From Streptomyces sp. NBC_01306 (GTDB lineage Bacteria > Actinomycetota > Actinomycetes > Streptomycetales > Streptomycetaceae), in assembly GCF_026340465.1 (NCBI RefSeq), contig NZ_JAPEPC010000001.1:6372501-6436500 (forward strand): a DNA stretch of 64,000 nucleotides, written 5' to 3'. Of the stretch, positions 8,517-15,208 are shown piece by piece. The notes below the pieces were generated by a model. It did no database searches, was not told where the DNA came from, and saw nothing but the letters and a program-made list of their open reading frames with translations. The stretch's first letter is position 1; every line of letters begins with the position of its first letter. Made by a program: the position numbers and the translations under genes.

Positions 8517-8807
8517 GTGCAGTGTCCCAAGTGCCATGCCCCGATGCACACGTACAACCGCAATGGCGTCCAGATCGAGCAGTGCAGCGGCTGCCGGGGG
8601 ATATTCCTCGACTACGGGGAGCTGGAATCGCTGACCCGTCTTGAATCCCAGTGGGGCCAGCAGCCGCCGCCACAGGCCTATCAGGCCCCGCCGCAGGCAC
8701 CGGTCTGGGGCGCCCCGCAGCAGCACGGCGGCCACTACGGCGGTCACCACGACAGCCATCACGGCCACCACAACAGGGGCTTCGGCCACATGCTGTTCTC
8801 CTCCTGA
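8517..8807 (+). CDS. TFIIB-type zinc-ribbon protein
   Basis: A 96-residue protein. CPKC at residues 3-6 and CSGC at 23-26 form a zinc ribbon of the kind catalogued as zf-TFIIB, with the family word GCRGIFLDYGEL after the second knuckle. The middle is Pro/Gln-rich and the tail is His-rich (HGGHYGGHHDSHHGHH), a plausible metal-binding run. GTG 8517 follows GGCGAGGAG by eight bases. The function of bacterial members is not established. A strong hairpin follows. Confidence 0.85.
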   Translation: MQCPKCHAPMHTYNRNGVQIEQCSGCRGIFLDYGELESLTRLESQWGQQPPPQAYQAPPQAPVWGAPQQHGGHYGGHHDSHHGHHNRGFGHMLFSS

Positions 8808-8836
8808 CCACGGGGGAGGGGCCGGCACGACAGAAG

Positions 8837-8868
8837 AACCCCCCGGCCGTGGAGACGGCCGGGGGGTT
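8837..8868. terminator. Strong hairpin after the zinc-ribbon gene
   Basis: AACCCCCCGGCCGT (8837-8850) and its complement (8855-8868) form a 14-bp stem with a GGAG loop. It lies 30 bases after the zinc-ribbon stop and just beyond the 3' end of the minus-strand tRNA cluster, so it can serve both directions. Confidence 0.85.
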
Positions 8869-8878
8869 CCTGTTCCGG

Positions 8879-8950
8879 TGCGCGATACTGGGATTGAACC
8901 AGTGACCTCTTCCGTGTCAGGGAAGCGCTCTCCCGCTGAGCTAATCGCGC
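8879..8950 (-). tRNA. tRNA-Val(GAC)
   Basis: Read on the minus strand the acceptor arm GCGCGAT/ATCGCGC encloses TAGCTCAGCGGGAGAGC (D arm), CTTCC-CTGACAC-GGAAG (anticodon GAC) and GGTTCAATCC (T arm), with A73. CCA is not encoded. It is the last gene of a five-tRNA array. Confidence 0.97.
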
Positions 8951-9009
8951 GGGATATTTCGATGGTGCTCGTACCGCGAGTGATCTCGGTACCTTCTGGC
9001 ATTACTGCG

Positions 9010-9081
9010 TGCGCGATACTGGGATTGAACCAGTGACCTCTTCCGTGTCAGGGAAGCGCTCTCCCGCTGAGCTAATCGCGC
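9010..9081 (-). tRNA. tRNA-Val(GAC)
   Basis: Identical over its whole 72 bases to the copy at 8879-8950, with anticodon GAC and acceptor GCGCGAT/ATCGCGC. The flanks differ, so this is a duplication of the tRNA body. Confidence 0.97.
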
Positions 9082-9113
9082 GGGACGGAAACCCGGCCGA
9101 AGCAGGGATCCAG

Positions 9114-9185
9114 TGGACGATACTGGGATTGAACCAGTGACCTCTTCCGTGTCAGGGAAGCGCTCTCCCGCTGAGCTAATCGTCC
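9114..9185 (-). tRNA. tRNA-Val(GAC), variant acceptor
   Basis: Same D, anticodon and T arms as the two other copies, but the acceptor is GGACGAT/ATCGTCC instead of GCGCGAT/ATCGCGC; both strands of the stem changed together, so it stays fully paired. Anticodon GAC; CCA not encoded. Confidence 0.97.
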
Positions 9186-9186
9186 T

Positions 9187-9260
9187 TGGAGGTGGAGACG
9201 GGATTTGAACCCGTGTAGACGGCTTTGCAGGCCGTTGCCTCGCCTCTCGGCCACTCCACC
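9187..9260 (-). tRNA. tRNA-Cys(GCA)
   Basis: Acceptor GGTGGAG/CTCCACC, anticodon loop CTGCAAA giving GCA, T arm GGTTCAAATCC and U73, the discriminator expected for tRNA-Cys. Here CCA is encoded (9187-9189 on the complementary strand). Confidence 0.97.
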
Positions 9261-9299
9261 AGGAGTACGGGGGTTCGGGAAGATCCCCCGGGTCCTACG

Positions 9300-9372
9300 A
9301 GCGGACGACCAGGTTCGAACTGGCGACCTCAACCTTGGCAAGGTTGCGCTCTACCAACTGAGCTACGTCCGC
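9300..9372 (-). tRNA. tRNA-Gly(GCC)
   Basis: Acceptor GCGGACG/CGTCCGC, anticodon stem CAACC/GGTTG with loop TTGCCAA giving GCC. First gene of the Gly-Cys-Val-Val-Val array, so its promoter should lie between 9373 and the divergent pabB gene. Confidence 0.97.
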
Positions 9373-9518
9373 TTGTCATTCCCGCAGCGCTTGCGCGCCC
9401 CGGCGACATGTTGAACTCTAGCGGATTCCCGGGCCAGCACAAAAACGCGTTTCCGCAGCGTGCTGCGGTGCGTTCGCGCCGGAGCGGCTTTCCGGCGGCC
9501 CGTCCTAGACTCGCCGGT

Positions 9519-10577
9519 GTGCACCGCCTCCCCGCTCTTGCCCGCTTCGGCGGCCGCGTCGCCTGTGACCTGCGCGATGTCACCAGCGACCCCGCCGCCC
9601 TGGACTCCACCGGCTTCTGGGCGGTGGCCGCGGATTTCGAGGGCGGGCTCGTCTGCGCCCGCTTCGGGGGCGTACGTACGGAGCCGGTGCCCGCGGCCGT
9701 GCCCGGCCGGTGGCAGGGGCCGGCTGCCGGTGACTGGACGTCCTCGCTCGACCGCGACGCGTACACGGCGGGGGTCCGTCACATCCGTGCGCGGATCGCC
9801 GCGGGCGAGGTGTACCAGGCCAATCTCTGCCGGGTGCTCTCCGCGCCGCTGCCCGGCCGGGGGACCCCCGACATCGACGCCCTGACCGCCCTGCTCGCCC
9901 GGGGCAATCCGGCGCCGTACGCCGGGACGATCCGGCTGCCCGCGCACGGGGTGGAGATCGCGACGGCCTCCCCCGAGCTGTATCTGCGCCGCTCGGGACG
10001 GACCGTCGAGTCGGGCCCGATCAAGGGGACGGGGCGCACCGCCGCCGACCTCCTGGAGAAGGACCACGCGGAGAACGTGATGATCGTGGACCTCGTACGC
10101 AACGACCTCGGCCGGGTCTGCGCCACCGGCTCGGTCGAAGTGCCGCGGCTCTGCGCGGTCGAACAGCATCCCGGTCTCGTCCATCTCGTCTCCGCGGTCC
10201 GCGGCGAACTGGCCGAGGGGACCGGCTGGAGCCGCCTGCTGGCAAGCACCTTCCCGCCCGGCTCGGTGACCGGGGCACCCAAGTCGAGTGCGCTGCGCAT
10301 CATCGAGGCGCTGGAGACCGCGCCGCGCGGGCCGTACTGCGGAGGCATCGGCTGGGTCGACGCAGACCGTGGTACGGCTGAGCTGGCCGTCGGCATCCGG
10401 ACGTTCTGGATCGACCGCGGCGACGGCCCCGGGCCGGTGCTGCGCTTCGGCACCGGCGCCGGGATCACCTGGGGCTCGGACCCGGCGCGCGAGTGGGACG
10501 AGACGGAACTCAAGGCCGGCCGGCTGCTCGCGATAGCGTCCGGGGCGAACGAGACGATCGGAAGGACCACTCCATGA
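9519..10577 (+). CDS. pabB: Aminodeoxychorismate synthase component I
   Basis: A 352-residue chorismate-binding enzyme. It carries PIKGTGRTAADLL, with the Lys of the PIKGT motif that distinguishes aminodeoxychorismate synthase from anthranilate synthase, then VDLVRNDLGRVC and SVTGAPKSSALRIIEALE. It converts chorismate and ammonia to 4-amino-4-deoxychorismate for folate. There is no glutaminase domain; PabA must come from elsewhere. GTG 9519 has no Shine-Dalgarno sequence, but a TAGACT hexamer sits seven bases upstream, which suggests a leaderless transcript. The next gene, the lyase, overlaps by four bases. Confidence 0.9.
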   Translation: MHRLPALARFGGRVACDLRDVTSDPAALDSTGFWAVAADFEGGLVCARFGGVRTEPVPAAVPGRWQGPAAGDWTSSLDRDAYTAGVRHIRARIAAGEVYQANLCRVLSAPLPGRGTPDIDALTALLARGNPAPYAGTIRLPAHGVEIATASPELYLRRSGRTVESGPIKGTGRTAADLLEKDHAENVMIVDLVRNDLGRVCATGSVEVPRLCAVEQHPGLVHLVSAVRGELAEGTGWSRLLASTFPPGSVTGAPKSSALRIIEALETAPRGPYCGGIGWVDADRGTAELAVGIRTFWIDRGDGPGPVLRFGTGAGITWGSDPAREWDETELKAGRLLAIASGANETIGRTTP

Positions 10578-11395
10578 AGATCTGGGTCAACGGCGGGCTG
10601 CGGGACGCGGACACCGCCCTGGTCTCGGTGCTCGACCACGGGCTGACCGTGGGCGACGGCATCTTCGAGACGGTCAAGGCGACCGGGGGCCGCACGTTCG
10701 CGCTCACCCGGCACCTGGACCGGCTGACCCGCTCGGCCCGCGGACTCGGCCTGCCCGATCCCGATCTGGACGAGGTGCGCCGCGCCTGTAGGGCTGTGCT
10801 CGACGCCAACCCGGTGGAGCTGGGCAGGCTGCGGATCACGTACACCGGCGGGCTCTCCCCGCTCGGCTCCGACCGCGGCGACGCGGGCCCCACCCTGGTC
10901 GTCGCACTCGGCGCGACGAAGCGCCGCCCCGACACCACCGCCGCGGTCACCGTCCCCTGGACACGGAACGAACGCAGCGCGCTGGCCGGGCTGAAGACCA
11001 CCTCGTACGCGGAGAACGTCGTCGCGCTCGCGCGGGCCCATGAACACGGCGCCACCGAGGCGCTGTTCGCCAACACCACGGGCGCGCTGTGCGAGGGCAC
11101 CGGCTCCAACGTCTTCGTCGTGGTCGACGGCGAACTGCACACCCCGCCGCTCTCCTCCGGCTGCCTGGCCGGTATCACCCGGGCGCTGGCCGTCGAGTGG
11201 ACCGGAGCGCGGGAGACCGAGCTGCCGCTGGACGTCCTGGAGCGGGCCGAGGAGATCTTCCTGACCTCGACGCTCCGCGATGTGCAGGCCGTCCACCGGA
11301 TCGACGGACGCCAACTGGCCGACGCGCCGGGCCCGGTGACCTCGAAGGCCATGCGGATCTGGGACGAGCGCGCCGCGGACCGGCTGGATCCCTGA
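10574..11395 (+). CDS. pabC: Aminodeoxychorismate lyase (class IV aminotransferase fold)
   Basis: A 273-residue PLP enzyme of fold type IV. VSVLDHGLTVGDGIFETVKA near the N-terminus, a candidate Schiff-base Lys at about 141 in GLKTTSYAENV, and the phosphate-site run EGTGSNVFVV are family marks. In the pabB context it most likely splits aminodeoxychorismate into p-aminobenzoate and pyruvate; a branched-chain or D-amino acid transaminase is the alternative, since this fold is hard to assign from sequence. Its ATG overlaps the pabB stop (ATGA), indicating translational coupling. Confidence 0.85.
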   Translation: MKIWVNGGLRDADTALVSVLDHGLTVGDGIFETVKATGGRTFALTRHLDRLTRSARGLGLPDPDLDEVRRACRAVLDANPVELGRLRITYTGGLSPLGSDRGDAGPTLVVALGATKRRPDTTAAVTVPWTRNERSALAGLKTTSYAENVVALARAHEHGATEALFANTTGALCEGTGSNVFVVVDGELHTPPLSSGCLAGITRALAVEWTGARETELPLDVLERAEEIFLTSTLRDVQAVHRIDGRQLADAPGPVTSKAMRIWDERAADRLDP

Positions 11396-11483
11396 GCCGT
11401 CACCGGGCCCGGGGGCCGCGCAGCGGGCCGTACATCGGTGAACGCGGATGACGTGGGGCCGCAGGACGGGTACAACTCCCCTG

Positions 11484-12323
11484 ATGACCACCACCCTGCG
11501 GCCGACCGGGCCGCTTCAGCAGGGCGCCGACGGCGCCAAGGCACGCTCCTACGAGGTCTGCGTGAACAGCCGCCCGGTGGGCGCGGTCGACCTCCGCACG
11601 GACCCCGCGTTCGGGCCCGTCGGCGGCGTGATCGGCGGGCTGCGGATCGACGAGCCCGACCGGGGGCGCGGCCGGGGCACCGTGGCCGCGCTCGCCGCCG
11701 AGGAGGTGCTGCGCGGCTGGGGGTGCGACCGGGTGCGGATCGGCATACCGGCCGACGCCACGGCCGCGCTGCGGATGGCCGACGCGCTCGGCTACACCCT
11801 GCTCAACAGCCACCTGTTGAAGGAGCTGCCCGGGCAGCCGCCGGAACTGCCCTCCGGGGTGGCGGGCCGCCGGATGCGCGAGGACGAGTTCCCGGCCTGG
11901 CTGGCCGCGGCTGTCGACGGCTACGCGCGGTCCTGGACCGAGCGGGGAATGCCGGAGGCCCGGGCCCGCGCCAAGTCCGAGGCCGACCACCGGGAGAACC
12001 TTCCCGACGGCCCGGTGACCCCCGGCGTCGCCCTCGATGTCCTGGTCGAGGGCGGCCGGGTGGTCGGGTACGTCTGGGTCGCCGAGATCGAACTGGACCC
12101 CGGCCGGCGGGGCGCTTTCGTCTTCGACGTCGAGGTGGCCGGTGAGCACCGCGGGCGGGGCCACGGCCGTTCGCTGATGCTGCTCGCCGAACGCGAGGCA
12201 CTGGCGGCCGGGGCGCGGCTGATCAAGCTGAACGTGTTCGCGGCCAACACCCCGGCGGTCCGGCTCTACGCGTCACTCGGCTACCGGGAGGTCGAACGCT
12301 TCTACGCCAAGCGGCTGCTCTGA
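11484..12323 (+). CDS. Tandem GNAT N-acetyltransferase
   Basis: A 279-residue protein with two GNAT-like halves. The N-terminal half has GGLRIDEPDRGRGRGTVAAL and RMADALGYTLL, resembling a weakened acetyl-CoA site; the C-terminal half has the canonical VEVAGEHRGRGHGRSLMLLAE and a C-terminal ANTPAVRLYASLGYREVERFY. Acetyl-CoA probably binds the C-terminal half. ATG 11484 fits the family start; a TACAAC hexamer lies seven bases upstream and no clear ribosome site does. Substrate unknown. It follows pabC by 88 bases on the same strand, but a functional link to folate synthesis is not evident. Confidence 0.85.
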   Translation: MTTTLRPTGPLQQGADGAKARSYEVCVNSRPVGAVDLRTDPAFGPVGGVIGGLRIDEPDRGRGRGTVAALAAEEVLRGWGCDRVRIGIPADATAALRMADALGYTLLNSHLLKELPGQPPELPSGVAGRRMREDEFPAWLAAAVDGYARSWTERGMPEARARAKSEADHRENLPDGPVTPGVALDVLVEGGRVVGYVWVAEIELDPGRRGAFVFDVEVAGEHRGRGHGRSLMLLAEREALAAGARLIKLNVFAANTPAVRLYASLGYREVERFYAKRLL

Positions 12324-12346
12324 GCCGTCGGGCCTTCCGGGACGGC

Positions 12347-12366
12347 CGGGCCTCCCGGGAGGCCCG
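12347..12366. terminator. Palindromic hairpin with T-run
   Basis: CGGGCCTCCCGGGAGGCCCG is a perfect 20-base palindrome and is followed on the plus strand by AACTTTT. It lies 24 bases after the acetyltransferase stop codon. Confidence 0.6.
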
Positions 12367-12444
12367 AACTTTTGGGACGGCGGAGCCTTTCCGCGGCGGC
12401 GGCCGGCCGGTCGGTGACGCCTCAGGTCTCCGGCCGGAGATCCC

Positions 12445-12963
12445 TCAGGCTTCGCCGGCGGCGAGCAGCCGGTCGGCGATCTCCTCGATCCGCTCGCGCA
12501 GGCCTTCCTGGCTCTTGCCGCCGTCCAGCCGTTCGCCGCCGATGACATAGGTCGGGGTGCCGGTGACACCGATCGCCTTGCCCTCGGCCTGGTCGGCGTC
12601 GACGGTCAGCATGTGCCGGCCGTCGATCAGCACGGTGTCGAACTCATCGGTGTCCAGGCCGAGTTCACCGGCGGTCTCCAGCAGGACCGGCTCGCCCCGG
12701 GAGGCCAGCTCCCCGGTGCGGGCGAGCACGGCCTCCGTGTACGGCCAGCCCTGTCCCTGCTCGAAGGCCTCCTCCGCCGCCTGGGCCGCCGCATAGGCGT
12801 GCCGGTGCTTCTCCAGCGGGAAGTGGCGCAGCCGCACGTCGAGACGGTCGCCGTAGTGGGCGCGCAGCGCGCGTACGTCGTCCAGGGCGCTGTGGCAGTC
12901 GGGGCACTGGAGCTCGCACCAGACGTCCAGGACGACGGGGCGGGAGGCGGAGGAGTCACTCAT
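12445..12963 (-). CDS. DsbA-family (FrnE-like) thioredoxin-fold protein
   Basis: A 172-residue DsbA-like protein without a signal peptide or membrane segment, so probably cytoplasmic. The active site is C20-P-D-C23, with an extra Cys at 16 (WCELQCPDC); GTPTYVIGG near residue 135 supplies the cis-Pro loop. The helical insert ends with RERIEEIADRLLAAGEA. Members of this group act as disulfide oxidoreductases or isomerases with unknown targets. ATG 12963 starts the thioredoxin fold directly. It converges with the acetyltransferase gene across a hairpin. Confidence 0.85.
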   Translation of the reverse strand: MSDSSASRPVVLDVWCELQCPDCHSALDDVRALRAHYGDRLDVRLRHFPLEKHRHAYAAAQAAEEAFEQGQGWPYTEAVLARTGELASRGEPVLLETAGELGLDTDEFDTVLIDGRHMLTVDADQAEGKAIGVTGTPTYVIGGERLDGGKSQEGLRERIEEIADRLLAAGEA

Positions 12964-13117
12964 GGCGCCAGTCTCCCAGCCGTACGCGGTACGGCCCAAC
13001 CGGGACCTGAGGAGGATCCGCCCCGGATATGTCCCTGAAGTCGGACCGGGACGTGGCCCGCGCACCCCACTCCGGTGCAGGATGGAGGGAAGCGAACCCA
13101 TGGCTGGAGGAGACCGG

Positions 13118-13606
13118 ATGATTGCCGAGACCGTCTGTTCCGCGGTGTCCGCGGCAGGGCTGGGCATCGCCGCGATCACGGCGTACCGCAAGCGATTCCT
13201 GTCGGCGACCCGCATTTTCGCGTACTCGCTGGTCCCGGTCGGGCTGGTGCTGACGGGAGTCGTCGGCTGGGTGGCCGACATCGCGTTCAAGCCGTCGGTC
13301 TGGCTCGGCTTCGGGATGCTCGCGGTCGCCTGGCTGCTCTTCATCACCACCCGGGCTGTCGAGCGCCGCTCCGGCGGCACGCGCAAGGAGCGCAAGGCGG
13401 CTGCCAGGGCGGCCGAGCCGGACGCGGTCGCCCCCGCGGCTTCGGCCCCTTCGCTGCCGGGCCGTACCGGAGCGCAGCCGCAGACCGCCGCGCGGCCCGC
13501 GCCGCAGGCCAAGGCGGCGGAGCCCAGGACCGCCCCGCCCAGGACCGCCGCACCCACCGAGGACTTCACCGACATCGAGGAGATCCTCAAGAAGCACGGC
13601 ATCTGA
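13118..13606 (+). CDS. Conserved actinobacterial membrane protein with charged tail
   Basis: A 162-residue protein. It has three hydrophobic segments: VCSAVSAAGLGIAAITA (about 5-22), FAYSLVPVGLVLTGVVGWVAD (about 33-55) and SVWLGFGMLAVAWLLFI (about 60-77). A long Ala/Pro/Lys-rich tail follows and ends in a short acidic helix DFTDIEEILKKHGI, which looks like a docking peptide. ATG 13118 is preferred because GGAGGAG lies five bases upstream; an in-frame ATG at 13100 has poorer spacing. Function unknown. Confidence 0.75.
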   Translation: MIAETVCSAVSAAGLGIAAITAYRKRFLSATRIFAYSLVPVGLVLTGVVGWVADIAFKPSVWLGFGMLAVAWLLFITTRAVERRSGGTRKERKAAARAAEPDAVAPAASAPSLPGRTGAQPQTAARPAPQAKAAEPRTAPPRTAAPTEDFTDIEEILKKHGI

Positions 13607-13723
13607 CCGCGGAGCCACGGCATCCGGCTACCGGGGTCCGGTCGTCCCGCTGATGGATCCCGCCCGGTCCACGGCGCCTGCCCGGCCCACGCCGCTCCAC
13701 GTGGTCCCCGGCGCCCGCCCGGT

Positions 13724-15208
13724 CTAGGGCGCCCCGCCCGGATGCCCGCCGATCCGCGCCTCCGCGGCTGTCCAGCCGTTGCGGTCCGGCCCCGGTTCGT
13801 ATCTGCGCAGCGGCTGCGTGGCGGCGATCAGCCCCCGCATCTCGGACAGCCCCCCGACCAGTCCGTGGGCCCGTGCCTGCACCAGCACATTGCCGAGGGC
13901 CGCCGCCTCCGCGGGCCCGGCGATCACCGGAATACCCGTCGCGTCGGCCGTCAACTGGCACAGCAGCGCGTTGCGCGACCCGCCGCCCACCAGATGGATC
14001 CGGGTGATCTCCCGGTCGGCCAGAGCGGCGGCCCGGCGCAGCACTCTGCGGTGGGCCAGCGCCAGGCTCTCCAGGATGCAGCGCACCACAGCGCCCCGGT
14101 CCGCCGGACGCGGCTGGCCCGTCCGTACGCAGAACGCGGCGATCCTGGCCGGCATGTCACCGGGGGAGACGAAGACCGGGTCGTCCGGGTCGATCAGTGA
14201 GACGAAGGGCCGCGCCTTGGCCGCCGCGTCCAGCAGCGGGCCGAGCCCGGCCGGCTGCCCCGCCCTCTCCCAGGTGCGCAGGGACTCCTCCAGAAGCCAC
14301 AGCCCCATGATGTTGCGCAGGAAACGCCAGGTGCCTTCCACTCCGCGCTCATTGGTGAAATTGGCAGCCCGCGCCTGCTCCGTGAGGACGGGGGCGGCCA
14401 GTTCAAGACCGGCCAGTGACCAGGTGCCCGCCGAGACGTACGCGAACCCCGGCCCGTCCGCCGGCACCGCGGCCACCGCGGAAGCCGTGTCGTGCGAGGC
14501 CACGGTCGTGACAGCGGTGCCCGGCCGCAGCCCGGTCGCATCGGCCACGTACGGCAGCAGCACCCCGGCCGGGTCCCCGGGCGCCCGCAGCGGCGGCAGC
14601 AGCGCCGGGTCGATGCCGAGCCGGGCGGTCAGTTCCCGCGACCAGAGCCCGGTGCCGGCCTCCAGCAGCCCGGTGGTCGAGGCGTTGGTGAGCTCGGCGC
14701 CCACCGAACCGGTCAGCCAGTACGTCAGCAGATCGGGGATCAGCAGCAGCCGGCGCGCCGCCGCCGGCTGCGCGCCGCCCCGATCGGCGGCCAGCTGGTA
14801 CAGCGTGTTGAACGGCAGATGCTGGAGCCCGCACACCCGGTACAGCTCCCCGGCACCCACCTCCCGTCTGACCTGCTCGGCCACATCGGCGGTGCGCGGA
14901 TCGCGGTAGTGGCGGGGCAGCCCGAGCAGCGCCCCGTCCGCGTCGAGCAGCCCGTAGTCGACCGCCCAGCTGTCGATGCCCACCGAGGCGACACCGCCCC
15001 GGCGGGCCGCCTCCCGCAGCCCGTCCAGCACGCCCTGGTACAGCGACGGCAGATTCCAGTGCAGCCCGCCCGGAAGCCGCACCGGCACATTGCGGAACCG
15101 GTGCAACTCGGTGAGGTCCAGCCGGCCGGCGCCGCCCCCGGTCTCCACCCGGCCGGCCATCACCCGGCCGCTGGTCGCCCCCAGATCGGCCGCTGCGAAG
15201 ACGGTCAC
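13724..15208 (-). CDS. rhaB: Rhamnulokinase (FGGY family)
   Basis: A 494-residue FGGY carbohydrate kinase. The first phosphate loop reads AAADLGATSGRVMAG, the mid-protein SVGIDSWAVDYGLLD contains the catalytic Asp region, and VGGGSRNALLCQLTADATGIPV is the C-terminal ATPase signature. In this operon it should phosphorylate L-rhamnulose at O1. Its GTG start overlaps the TGA of the aldolase gene (GTGA), so it is translationally coupled as the third gene of the operon. Confidence 0.92.
   Translation of the reverse strand: MTVFAAADLGATSGRVMAGRVETGGGAGRLDLTELHRFRNVPVRLPGGLHWNLPSLYQGVLDGLREAARRGGVASVGIDSWAVDYGLLDADGALLGLPRHYRDPRTADVAEQVRREVGAGELYRVCGLQHLPFNTLYQLAADRGGAQPAAARRLLLIPDLLTYWLTGSVGAELTNASTTGLLEAGTGLWSRELTARLGIDPALLPPLRAPGDPAGVLLPYVADATGLRPGTAVTTVASHDTASAVAAVPADGPGFAYVSAGTWSLAGLELAAPVLTEQARAANFTNERGVEGTWRFLRNIMGLWLLEESLRTWERAGQPAGLGPLLDAAAKARPFVSLIDPDDPVFVSPGDMPARIAAFCVRTGQPRPADRGAVVRCILESLALAHRRVLRRAAALADREITRIHLVGGGSRNALLCQLTADATGIPVIAGPAEAAALGNVLVQARAHGLVGGLSEMRGLIAATQPLRRYEPGPDRNGWTAAEARIGGHPGGAP

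Noticed and set aside
8879..9372. tRNA cluster considered as an integration site for a mobile element.
   Set aside because: No integrase, no direct repeat of a tRNA 3' end nearby and no foreign-looking gene block next to it.
9779..11494. A 571-codon minus-strand frame opposite pabB and pabC.
   Set aside because: No family resemblance; a shadow of the plus-strand genes.
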